From NCBI RefSeq assembly GCF_020184175.1, contig NW_026083234.1, positions 19,279 to 83,278 of the forward strand: DNA of 64,000 nt, in the 5' to 3' direction. The translations under genes were made by a program, and so were the position numbers. Positions 1 to 10,709 of this stretch are shown piece after piece (within the stretch, counting starts at the first letter, position 1; every line of letters starts with the position of its first letter). The notes under the pieces were generated by a model, which saw nothing but the letters and a program-made list of their open reading frames with translations, was not told where the DNA came from and ran no database searches. This DNA comes from Aphis gossypii. Its lineage: Eukaryota; Arthropoda; Insecta; Hemiptera; Aphididae.

Positions 1-1275
1 TTATGAGTGTTTGAAATTTAAATTTTTACAAAAACCGCGTTAAATAACAGTTTAGCCTCAAACGATTTTTGATATTGTTATTTTTCAAAAAGTATAAGTC
101 GTAGATACTTGAAAATTTTGCCAGTTATTAAGATTCGCGTTTTCTTTACGTGATTTAAATTTCAAAATATTTTGAGTTTTTTCGAGCTATTTATAGACAA
201 CTGAAATTTTCAATTTTTCTGAAAAAATATTTTTGAAATGTCGATAAAATTTTTTTGGCCCTATCAAAATACTTGAAAATTTAATACAAAGTTCCTCATA
301 TGTTATTCTTATAGTGATTAAAAATTATAAGAATACATAGGCACAATTTTTTTTTATTAGCATTTGAAGTTCAAATATTTACAAAAATTCGTCAAAAGCA
401 TGAATATTTGCAAATTATTTGAAGTTGAAAAATCATAAAATTTTTTGTGTTTATAACTAAGAATTAAAAACACAACACTAAGTTTTCCATAAGTTTACCT
501 TCAAGTATCTATAGAGAAAATTTTAAGCATCATTATAGGAAAAATTTTAAGTGCGTTTGAATTTTAAATTTTAACGAAATAACGTAACGATAACGATTTA
601 TCCTCAAACGATTTTAAATATTTGTTATTATTCAAAAAGTATAAGTCGTAGGTACTTGAAAATTTTACCAGTTATTAAGATTCCCGTTTTCTTTACGTGA
701 TTTAATTTTCAATATATTTTGACTTTTTTTGAGCTATTTATAGACAACTGAAATTTTCAATTTTTCTGAAAATTGTTTTTTTATGTGTCGATAAAATCTT
801 TTTGGCCCTATCAGAATACTTGAAAATTTAATGCAAAGTTCCTCATAAGTTATTATTATAGTGATTAAAAAATTATAAGAATACATAGGCACAATTTTTT
901 TTTATTAGCATTTGAAGTTCAAATATTGACAAAAATTCGTCAAAAGCATGAATATTTGCAAATTATTTGTAGGTATATTTCATAAAAATTTTTGTATAAG
1001 TAGCTAAGAGTTGAAAATTTAATACAAGGGTTTTCATAAGTTTAGCTTACAATTATTATAAAATAACTTAAATTTTGTTGTATTCAGGCCATTAAAACAA
1101 ACCACCTTTTTCACCAACCACTAGAAATTATATCCTAGGCTGACAAATCATCTTCGTTCAGAATCGTTTTTCGTATACAATGATAACTATCATTGGATTC
1201 AAATTTAACACTCCTATAATATATAATAATGATCCATACGGCACATAGAGCGGTACTCACTTGCCCTCTTTTTTT
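1..1275 (+). repeat. dispersed repeat, tandem ~547-bp units, left end cut by window
   Basis: AT-rich, non-coding. The stretch around position 91 (agtataagtcgta) recurs at 638, so the block holds about two tandem units of ~547 bp. Related sequence lies at about 26935-27610, 29690-30310 and 60170-60870 (same strand) and 36640-38700 and 46030-47190 (opposite strand). The right end carries a motif found at the end of every copy: cgttcagaatcgtttttcg, then tatacaatgata with an imperfect palindrome, then a GC-richer stretch containing gagcggtac and cacttgcc. No coding capacity seen. The family is unnamed here. Confidence 0.75.
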
Positions 1276-1478
1276 TTTAGTTGTATTTGTTATTGTCTGG
1301 AGAAAGTTTTTACGAAAGGAAATTTTTAAAAAGTCAACCGAATAAGTAGAGAAAGTGCAAAATCTATTCATTGATGTCTAGGATTTGAACTCGATACCAT
1401 TGTCTTTATTTACTCTATGGTAGACGTAGACATCTAAACATCAGCTCGATGTACAATCAATATAATCTATGGTTTCTA

Positions 1479-1840
1479 TAGTCCAGTCAAGGAATGAGGA
1501 GTAGAATGCGTGAGCAGGTAACTAAGCGATTCCTTCGGAAACTTGTTCAGGGGTCTTAGGGTGTTAACATACCAAAAGTCCTGACACCTAGGCGGTGAGC
1601 GGGAAGGGGGAGGGGGGGAGTAAAGATACGCATTTTGGGTTTTTCGCTTATAACTCGAAAACGGTGCATCGGAGGGAAATTTTTTTTTTTTAACAAAATA
1701 AAGCTCATAAAATTATCTAAGACTTTTATACTATATGTTTTTTTCAAATTCACAACCGTTTTCGAACTACACCTTCGAAAAAAGTAGAATATTACAAAAA
1801 TATCATTTTACCTCACTATATTTGTCAAACAATCTATCAT
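1479..1840 (+). repeat. left TIR of 1479-6408 element
   Basis: Pairs in reverse complement with 6040-6408. Contains a C/G-rich block (ggtgagcgggaaggggga) and a poly-T stretch. Confidence 0.85.
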
Positions 1841-2241
1841 ATTATCAAAATCTATTCATAAACAACAAATATGTATAGAAAAAAAGTTGTAGATATTTAA
1901 ATTTCCCATTCAGAATATATACTCATATGTTAATTATTAATATTCAACCTGCCTAAATTTACAGCTATTTTAAAACTTTCATAACATTTTGCAATTTTCA
2001 GAAAGTTTGTTAATATATCATATTCTAGATCCACAACCTTTTTCGTACATCTAATAATATATGTGGACACTTTTTTTTATGAAAGTTATTAAATAAAACA
2101 GACAAAAAAATGATAATACACTTTGAAAATACAAACTTTATTTTACAGATACCTAAGTAGTTTTGTTACATCAATACAATAATTGAAAATCCTATTGTTC
2201 TCAATTAATTCTTAATTTTATACTTGCTATTTTTTATAAAA

Positions 2242-4927
2242 TCATATTTTCATCCTCTTTGAACTTGAGGGCCCAGGTTGTTCGTCCATGGCATCTTCGT
2301 CGGCAATAGTTGGTGACTCTTGCTGAACGGGCTCTATGTCGTCTTCATCGTCCTCATCGGTAACAGGCACACTGTTCAGGCATTTCCCTTGGCAGTGGAG
2401 ACACGCTGCAGAACAAGTCAACATAGCTTTCCGGCAGCCACATTTGCCAATCAAACAATCCTTAGTGCAGCGGCAAAATATAGTTTTCAGAAGGACCTCA
2501 GGTGCTGGTAGATCTTCTGTTGTAATTGGCACCAGGGTTTCTCCTTCACGTTTCCACCCCCATTCTTGGGGAGGAAGCTCATTTCCGAGCCACTGCTGCA
2601 CTTGGTGGTAGGAATGCTGTTTAGCTGCATTCTCTGTTGGAGGTAGGTAGCTGATTTCAGGCTTCATATTTGACACTGACCTCGTAAACGACTGGAAGCG
2701 GTACTGATTAAGAGAGGTTTGTTTTTTTGGCGCCTTATACCATTTCAAGAAGCACATTTTCCCAGCCTTTTCAACCTGGTCGTAAGTAGAGGATATGTTT
2801 GAAAAAGTCATTGCTGCTTGTGTGATGATTTCTGACTCCAAGTACAATTTAAAGAAGCCCACCTTGCTTCTCCTGAAAGTAGCAGAAGTTGTGTCGCATC
2901 CAGTAAATGCATGAAGGAACAGGATGTGTTCAAATCCACGGTTCTGCATCTCTTAGGTGGACAGTGCCATTGTTTTGGTTTCCCCTCGTCCCGGTTTCAG
3001 CATTATTATATCTTGAATTGGAGGAGTGGAAGCAATCAACAGAACAGCAAGGTCTACATCCTCACCAACGAAATACAATACAGTTCGTTATCTGAGAGTC
3101 AGGAGAAGCTGTAGCAATAATTTCCCGTGCCTTCCAGTATAGTGGCTGGTCAAAGGTGATAATTACTTTTATTTTGTTATTTTCATCGTCTTTCTGAGAC
3201 AGCTGGATCAACTCGCTAGCATATTGCAAAGCTGTATAGACCGTGTCGTAGTTTGATGGTGGCGCATTGATGAAGGGGAGGGTTATTACTCTTGTCTTTT
3301 CACTGAAATCCCCTGTTGTTATGGTTGTCATGTACCCTTTCCATTCTGGCAGCGAGATGTTTAGTTTTTTTGCAACAAACCAGAGGACATTAAAAGGTTG
3401 AGGGTGAACCACTTCTTCGGGTACGTTAATGTGTTTGACCACTACACTTTCCAGGCTAGCTCTTTTCTGGAATGTTTTCAGCGGAATAATCCCAAGTTTT
3501 CCAACATCATGTGATAAGGGCATGTTCTTTAATCTTGGTATGCGAGCACCTTTTTCAAGTGAATTCGAGGGAGTAATGCACCTGATTCCACCCATAGCAT
3601 GGAGAGTGTTGAGCCCATCAATAGTACATACGTTGAAATCAACGTTGTCAAAAACAAATTGATTAAAACCGCCTTTCTTTACAACAAAACCAGGTTTCAC
3701 ACTGTCTATAGCTGACATTTCTAACTTTTGTGCTTCGTGATACGATGCACAAAAGCCCAAATTTGCAAGTAGATCGATTAAATGTCTTGAAGCATACTTT
3801 CTGTATATAAGCAATGACAGACTACATAATAGAGGTGATACGAAGGTTCTAGGTCTGACAATTCCAATTATGGCGTTTCCCAGTGCAGCACATTTTCTCC
3901 TTGTTTCTTCTTTCCTCTTTGTCTTCGCCAATAGAAGACCCTCAAGAAAAAAAGTCAGGGATTGCGGCATTGTACCTGGATTCTTCAAAAAGTCGTCTCT
4001 AGGAGGGTACGTGTCTGTGCTGTACACTTGACTCTGAATATCTTGCCGCAAAATTTCCACAGCTTTACCAACAATTCTCAACCTCTCTTCTTCTTCATTT
4101 TTGGCCTTGTTTCCATACCACGCTTCATTAATAATCTTGTTCCCACTATCTCTAAAACATACCACTGGCACACTAAATCTGTTGGCACCTGGAGTGATTA
4201 GTATCCGATCTCCATATATCCTCTCCAACTCAGCCTTGATCGTCCGCCACTGGGGTTTGGTCTCTGATATGATACCCATTATTTCATCTTTGGAAAACTG
4301 ACAATCGCTGCTTCCCTCCAAGTAGATGCAAATCTCTTCCATAGCCTTTGTAACATGGCTGTCTCTTGGAATCTCAGTTTTTAGAGTTTGTATGCTCGTG
4401 GGCTTCAAAAAATTAATATAGCAGTCTTTGTGGTATACTGCCTCCTCAGCAACAAGATCGTTAATCGAGGAAAGGCGACCAAGAACTTCGTCACCTAAAG
4501 TATCCTGCCTCATAGAACACACCTCCCTGATTCGATTTTGAACAGTTAAAGTCTCAACTGAATGCACAATTCTTCTTTTTGCCAACGGCTTTTTAATTTC
4601 TTTCTTTGCACAATGTCCATAGAACAAACAATTGCTCTTAAAATTGAATTTAGGAACTGAAGACCGGAGCTGAGACGGCCCTGTCTCTTCCTTGTATGTG
4701 GATGCCTCCTTAACATATTTTTTTATTGTGTCAGTCCTGGTATAATTTTTACGCCAGCTTATGTGAATAAAAAGGGATGTCAAACCACGGAAATTTTCAA
4801 GCTTATCGTCATTCCGTTCTTTACTTGCTTTAACAAGGCCCAGTATACCCTTTTCTTTAACCTCACAGACATTTTTACTTCCCCTAACGACATCATATAG
4901 GCACACGGGACATTTAGTAGTACTCAT
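2242..4927 (-). pseudogene. PIN/FEN-like nuclease with C-terminal CXC domain, internally deleted
   Basis: Likely start is ATG at 4927 (MSTTKCPVC), just after a splice-acceptor-like ttgttaacag. An upstream in-frame ATG lies in the apparent intron. The N-terminus has Cys pairs (CPVC, then a later Cys) like a zinc ribbon. The first part ends at 3062. In a shifted frame the sequence continues with GEDVDLAVLLIA, then a TAA, then LFLHAFTGCDTTSA. These acidic motifs resemble the ExxDxD and GCD motifs of FEN/PIN nucleases; that assignment is inference. Near 2400-2480 follows a Cys-rich CXC (tesmin/TSO1-type) run with CRC and CGC spacing, then an acidic tail and a short basic end (SSSKRMKI). The jump from NCIVFRW straight to the DVDL motif suggests loss of the middle of the protein. 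With the frameshift and the stop, this copy cannot make the full product. Confidence 0.65.
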
Positions 4928-5659
4928 TGTAGTATCTGTTAACAATTTATTATATATCATATATATAAATGGTGTTTTTTACGATGAACTGAAAATTGCA
5001 ATTTTTTTTTTTAAATAGTCTATTGTCGTTTACGCTACATATATAATATCTTTATTATCTTATTTTTTTTTCTAGGTGCACAATTTTATATTATTTTTAA
5101 TAATCGATTTTCTAGATCCTACGCAAACATAATAACACAAAATGTAGCGCACAAGACAATTGACCTTGAATATATTTTTAATTTTAAGACATTAAAAATT
5201 TCATTTATTCTTATATAGTGGGGTCTTATTAATATTTAATATTCGAAAAAAAGATCTAATAAATGATAAACTGAAATTATGAAATTTAATTAAACGTGTT
5301 ATTGTATCTAAATAAATATTATAATATTATAATATTAATCAACAACTTTGTGATTCAAATATACTCTCTTCGAGCCGCTGTTAAATAAAGCATATTTATG
5401 TTATATGTACTAATAAAAATAAATAAATAAATATACCTACATTGAACTTGATTCTCTGTAGGTACATACAAATATTACACGGTTTTAATTTTTAATTTTT
5501 GATTAGAATGTACCTATTTTAATGTTTAAAAAAAAAAATAGGTTCACTGTCAAACTATTGGAACACACTTTTTTTCTAAATTCGACAGGAAATTTAAATC
5601 TGTGTTAGCCTATGATTATATCGATTATTACAATAATTACAAAATAATACTATTATAGA

Positions 5660-5725
5660 TACTCACCATTTGGTTTCTTTCGATGACCGACGCACTTATT
5701 CACTATTCAGACGTTCGCAGAAAAA
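5660..5725 (-). promoter_or_regulatory. possible 5' non-coding exon of the CXC gene
   Basis: On the minus strand a GC-richer stretch ends in ccaaatg followed by gtgagtatct, a good donor. The next good acceptor is ttgttaacag just before the 4927 start. This suggests a leader exon inside the element, upstream of the coding exon. No transcript evidence is visible. Confidence 0.35.
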
Positions 5726-6039
5726 CAAAATGAAAAATAATATGGTATTATATCATATCATATCATAATATCAATATCATAATAATATATTATATCTTAA
5801 GTTGTGTATATAATAGTATTTTGTAACAAGTTATTATTAGAACCAATATTAGCGATTAGCGGTGCCGTAGCCAGCACATAATATTATATAGACGTTTAAC
5901 GGATTGACAATAACCTTATCTTTCTGACGAGACACTCGAACATTTCCAAAGATTTACTATTATATCTATATTTACTAGACAACAATATTATAGTCTATCA
6001 TTAAGTTAAAAAATTAAAAAATACAATATGGTAGACAAT

Positions 6040-6408
6040 ATAATGGATTGTTTGACGAATATAGCGATGTAAAATGATATTTTTGTAATATTCTACTTTT
6101 TTCGAAGGTGTAGCTCGAAAACGGTTGTGAATTTGAAAAAAAATATATGGTATAAAAGTCTTAGATAATTTTATGAGCATTATTTTGTTATAAAAAAAAT
6201 TTCCCTCCGATGCACCGTTTTCGAGTTATAAGCGAAAAACCCAAAATGCCTATCTTTACTCCCCCCTCCCCTTCCGGCTCACCACCTAGGTGTCAGGACT
6301 TTTGGTATGTTAACACCCTAAGACCCCTGAACAAGTTTCCGAAGGAATCGCTTAGTTACCTGCTCACGCACTCTACCCCTCATTTTGGGTCATTCCTTGA
6401 CTGGACTA
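6040..6408 (-). repeat. right TIR of 1479-6408 element
   Basis: Reverse complement of 1479-1840 with scattered substitutions and one ~11-bp segment (ccaaaatgagg region) missing from the left arm. Confidence 0.85.
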
Positions 6409-7335
6409 CTATAGTTATTTTAGTTTGGAAATTTGAAATTTGTTGAGTGAATTTTTTTTTAGTTCACAATAATCTATCTATCTTCTATCTTTATATACAT
6501 ATAAAAATAGAGACAAAAATGTATAACATTTCATCAATTGAGAACGGCTGGATCGATTTCGCTCATTCTTATTTTGTTTGGGTCGTAATTTCCAGGAGAA
6601 GGTTCTTATGTAAGAAAAAGTTAAGAAAATTGCACGGAAAATACAATGAAAAATAAAAAATACCGATGACTACTATTACTATTATTATTATTATTACTAT
6701 TTATTTTCGGTAATCATGGTAACAATTTTTTGTTTTTATTATTTATTTTCCCCATTTTTGTAACATTTTTCACTGATGATTCGACCTATTGGTCGCAAGA
6801 GAAGGTGCTTATGTAGTACAATTTTAGGAAAATCCACCAGAAAACTTCAGAATCTGGATGTAAAAAAACAACAACAACTATCACTACAGTCCAGCAAGAA
6901 AATAAACTATATTAAGGTCACTATTGATTATTATTGGATATAATAATTATAGACCTGTTGTTATATTTTATTGAAACCATAACAACAAAAATAAGAATTA
7001 GCAAAATAAGTCAATGTCTACAGTAAATTTCAAATTCACAGCAATAAACTAACATAACAAGTTGCACTACTACAACTGATACTATTATTTAATTATTAGA
7101 TACTCATATTATATTAATATAAATATAGACACCATGAAAACTCTTAAAGAAAAACACATACAAATATATTGATTATATTTTATTTATTCTGTAAAAATAA
7201 ACATAACAAATTTAAAATTTAGAAAAATAATAATAAAAATGCTAACAAAAAAAAACTTATTGCTTACCACTTGGTCATCCTTCTCTGTCCTGTATTTAAA
7301 TCATATTTTTAACAATTAATATTAATTAATAATGT
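6409..7335. other. AT-rich spacer without recognisable gene
   Basis: Low-complexity ATT runs near 6670-6710 and short ORFs only. No protein family, RNA gene or inverted repeat recognised. Confidence 0.6.
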
Positions 7336-8155
7336 TGGGGGACGAGGTGGCCGTGCGGTCTAAGGCGTCGGTTGCGGCGCAGCCGGGTTGCTGGTTCGAT
7401 TCGCGGTCACCGGGTGGCATTTTTCTTCGGGCAAGTCACGGTGTCCGGAGAATAAGTGCCGCCATCCCCACCCCGAGGCATGGCAGAAACCTACGGGTGC
7501 CCCACTAGAAATTCTGCCACAATACACACACGTGCTTTCCCCTACCATTCCCACAACCTCACAGTAAAAAACCTATACAAAAAAAAAAAAAAAAAATTAA
7601 TAATAATAAATAAATACTACTTACGTCCAGGACCACCGATAGGGCGATCGTGATCGCGGTGGTGCCCTACGGCCCGGTATCGGCCGCCGCCGATTCTTCT
7701 TACTTCTGCCTGGATAACGAGTATTTAAAAATACATATCTTATTATTAATAATTTAGGAAGATTTATTGCTTACGCGCAATAATAATAATAATATATATA
7801 ATTACAAAATATACGTGCAATCACGGGCCAGATGGCCCTTTGTGCTACAGTTATAGAATCCAGAAAAATAAAAGTGTATAGGTAACATTGTAAATATTCA
7901 TTATTTTTGATATTCATACTTTTTTGGCATTTTTGGTCGGTGTTGACCATCACCGTACAGTTTCTGAAACTGAACATAATCTATAACATTTAATATTAAA
8001 TTATTAATTAAGTAAAAAGTAAAATGACATATTACAGTTAACCTAAAAACAAACAAAAAATACACGCGAAAAGGTTATAATAACTAATACGTGTACTCAC
8101 TTCGAATGAACAATTCAAATTGAATGGCGTCCGTAAGACGTTCGTTGTTCCATTG
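7255..8155 (-). other. candidate exons of a minus-strand gene (uncertain)
   Basis: Several short GC-richer stretches have splice-like borders on the minus strand. 1) About 8100-8152: ATGs and an open frame (MQWNNERLTDAIQFELFIR) ending at a gtgagtac donor. 2) About 7910-7965: after tttcag, a frame KLYGDGQHRPKMPKKYEYQK, then stop. 3) About 7806-7850: YNCSTKGHLARDC, a CCHC-knuckle-like segment whose first Cys is Phe. 4) About 7630-7715: an exon-like block between ccag and gtaagta with an Arg/Ser-rich frame (RAPPRSRSPYR). 5) About 7267-7290 between atacag and gtaagc. A knuckle plus an RS-rich tail recalls SR splicing factors, but the pieces do not join into one clean frame and a SINE sits between two of them. 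It may be a decayed gene. Confidence 0.25.
7336..7596 (+). mobile_element. tRNA-derived SINE, copy 1
   Basis: The head has a tRNA-like pol III promoter. The box A region is gtggccgtgcggtctaagg and box B is ggttcgattc at the usual spacing; the tRNA-Leu/Ser-like long D arm suggests its source. Body motifs gggcaagtcacggtgtccg and ggcatggcagaaacctac are shared with 53607-53859. It ends in an A run near 7580-7596, flanked by a likely attaataat duplication. The 3' part after attctgcca differs from copy 2. Confidence 0.85.
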
Positions 8156-8160
8156 CATAT

Positions 8161-8694
8161 TACGCATTTATGGTTGGAATTAGTACTTTAAATAACCGCA
8201 AGTCTGGTCCATCGGTCTACCCATTAGTGACGATTGACAATTAATATTTAATAATATCCTTTGTAATATTAATTAAATTATTTAATATTTGTTAATACTG
8301 ATGCTATGTTGTGGCGGAGTAGAGAGCGAAAAGCGTTGAGGACCTGGGTCCGGTGCGCCTGCATCAGGCAATTTTTCTTTGACGTTCGTGCAACACGATT
8401 GTCTTTACGTAAACAAAAATTTGCACTTTTTTCTGTACTTTTTTTAGTACATATTATATATATATATTTTTTTTAACTTCGTTGGACGTTTTATAGACCG
8501 GTAAGTACAATTTGTATCATTCATATAAGCTAATTAATTAGCGCATCCGCCCCGAGTATTACAGGGATATGCATTATAATTTATAGTCGTCCAATTCAGA
8601 ATGCGACGCGAATTACTACCGGGCCGTATTACCACAAAGTACGTATGTGATTTCGAGGATGCCGCTTTTTTGATACTTACAACTTAATGTGTTC
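8161..8694. other. GC-richer interval, possible 5' exons
   Basis: Contains a relatively CpG-rich stretch (8300-8400), a donor-like ccggtaagtac near 8500, and an exon-like block near 8560-8640 ending at aaagtacgtatg on the plus strand. With the candidate minus-strand first exon at 8100-8152 this could be a divergent promoter. No protein family recognised. Confidence 0.25.
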
Positions 8695-8993
8695 CAGGAC
8701 GCAACCAGGGGGATGTACCCCGGGTCCGGACCCCCCCTTGAATCATGCCATAGTATTTATTTTTGTTTTATATTTTTAAAGTTACCCAAAAGTTTTCATC
8801 AAAATGTATTGATTATAATTATTATTAGAATTGGTATAATAATATAATTGTATATAATATAAAGCAATGAAATGTATTTATAATGTATAAAGTATATACT
8901 CAGGAAGAGAATAGAAAAACAATATATAATAAATAAAAAATTTTCCTGGAACCCCCCCCCCCCCCCCTTGAATAAATCCTGGTTGCGCCACTG
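8695..8993. mobile_element. hAT-type MITE
   Basis: 299 bp. Left end caggacgcaaccagg and right end cctggttgcgccactg are inverted repeats of the cagtggcgcaacc type. Flanks atgtgttc and atgtgttt form an 8-bp duplication with one mismatch, as expected for hAT insertion. It contains a long C run and no coding sequence. Confidence 0.8.
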
Positions 8994-9001
8994 ATGTGTT
9001 T

Positions 9002-9682
9002 TATTATTTCAAGTTGTTTTCCGGGATCGTCGGTCGATGTGGTCAACAACATTCTCATTACGTTCGTATCTCGCACTTTTTCAACGTGAATATTTGTCGT
9101 ATTTACACATTTAATTTGTATTTATATTGTTTGTCAATGTCCTTAAGAAACAATACTAATAATATTGATTGACATTGTTTCATTGAACAAAAATTTTAAT
9201 TGTTATAATACAACATAAGCATTGTAGTTACTGATTCGTAACCAAACCAGACACTGTTGACCATAACAATTTTTATAACACACACCATGTACAGTGTTTT
9301 ATGTATGTAATATTTTCATTAATTACTTACATTATAATAATAATTATAATACACATTGTACTGTATGTTTTTTTTTTATGTCTCATGTTCAAAATTTATA
9401 TCAAATATATCATAAAAATATACAATATTCTTAATTATTTACCATTACAAACAATTAAAAAGAATAACTCCAATACCTAAACGTATTATTGCCAAGTTTA
9501 TTTTACGTATACAATAATATATATTTATTGTTTGTTAATATTACACTATAGTGTCCTTTAAAATACTTTATATTCCTTTAATTTAATTTTCAAATACATG
9601 TGTACAATATATGATGTGGTCGATTAAATTATAATATAATATGTATGCGTTTAAGAACTAACATCACATTTTCACAGGAATA
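9002..9682. other. AT-rich spacer
   Basis: No ORF, RNA or repeat structure that I can support. Confidence 0.55.
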
Positions 9683-9958
9683 GATTTACACTGGTTGAGG
9701 ACGGATAGCTAGACACTCAATTGCAATTTTTCAAATTCATTTGTTTTTTGTTTTACAAACACAAAAGAACCGGGCAAGCAACCGAACACCGTATTACACT
9801 GGTTGAGGAGTAATAGTATCGATTTACACTGATTGAGGACGGATAGCTAGACACTCAGTTGCAATTTTTCGTATTCATTTGTTTTTTGTTTTACAAACAC
9901 AAAAGAACCGGGCAAGCGTCCGAACACCGTATTACACTGGTTGAGGAGAAATAGACAA
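9683..9958 (+). repeat. two tandem 138-bp units
   Basis: gatttacactggttgagg at 9683 recurs at 9821 (one change). Both units contain ggatagctagacactca, ttttttgttttacaaacac and aaaagaaccgggcaagc, and end in gtattacactggttgagga. The units differ at only a few positions, so the duplication is fairly recent. Confidence 0.9.
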
Positions 9959-10429
9959 TCACAATTACCATTTTTTGTATTTTTATATTATGTATAATGT
10001 ATATGTAATATATTATATATTATTATATAATTACACATTTCAAAAACAGCCGGGCTATTATGTCGAGATAAACTTTTACACCGAGAGCGATAACAATGAT
10101 AATACTATCAGTTAGGTATATTAACTATAGGTAATAACTTATAAACACAACGATCGACTTAAGTACTTTTTTAGTAAATTATTTCTTTTCTAGACACCTG
10201 ATTACCATTTCCGACTGAATTCCCCGTAAAACGATTTTCACTCGAACCCATCTAAGGTTAGGTTAGGACTCCCTCGGCTCCTTCCAAACCACCGGAGGTT
10301 AGGTTAACTAAAATAGTGACTACTAGACTTTTTACAATATTTTCTTTAGTCCCGTCTTCGATCTAGGATACTCACTTAGACCGAATTTCACTTACACCGA
10401 ATTTCACAGCAGAGCGAGGCACATCTTTA
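9959..10429. other. unassigned AT-rich sequence with short TTAGG-like motif
   Basis: Includes ggttaggttagg near 10256 and gaggttaggttaac near 10300. No gene recognised. Confidence 0.5.
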
Positions 10430-10632
10430 CAAAATTTCAGTGAAATAAAAAATCAAATGAATAATGAAATATTTAAAATATAAATTAATACATACGTATA
10501 ATATGAAAATATAAATAAAATGAATAAAATATAAAAAAATAAAATTGGTTGAATTCAAATTCAATATTTAATATATATAATAAAAGTTGTAAAACACGAT
10601 CAGATTAAAAAATATATGATATAAAATCAAAG
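10430..10632 (+). repeat. dispersed repeat shared with 63131-63300
   Basis: aaaattggttgaattcaaa and cgatcagattaaaaaatat occur here and near 63150-63290. The ttacaaaatttcagtgaaa part recurs near 63490. The LINE poly-T begins inside it, right after aaaatcaaag, so the LINE inserted into this repeat. Confidence 0.75.
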
Positions 10633-10709
10633 TTTTTTTTTTTATAATTTTATTAGAGAATATACAATCTATACCCAGAGGCATAATAAGAATATGTGCT
10701 ACACTACAT

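Larger units (their letters stand above)
1479..6408 (-). mobile_element. DNA transposon with ~360-bp TIRs carrying a PIN-like/CXC gene
   Basis: The ends are long inverted repeats. The left arm begins TAGTCCAGTCAAGGAATGA and the right arm is its reverse complement, ending TCCTTGACTGGACTA. Similarity runs about 360 bp inward, through the ggtgtcaggacttttgg and cgaaaacggttgtgaattt blocks. The left arm lacks about 11 bp near its tip. Flanking bases are cta on both sides, so a 3-bp duplication is possible but not secure. The only sizeable gene inside is the minus-strand gene at 2242-4927. I cannot name the superfamily. The TIRs show a cut-and-paste style element, but the encoded protein does not look like a classical DDE transposase. 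Confidence 0.8.

Noticed and set aside
7346..7420. Functional tRNA gene
   Set aside because: Has A and B boxes but no clover-leaf acceptor stem, and it is followed by a SINE body and A tail with duplication.
10250..10310. TTAGG-like runs (ggttaggttagg)
   Set aside because: Only two or three units; too short to call an interstitial telomere array.
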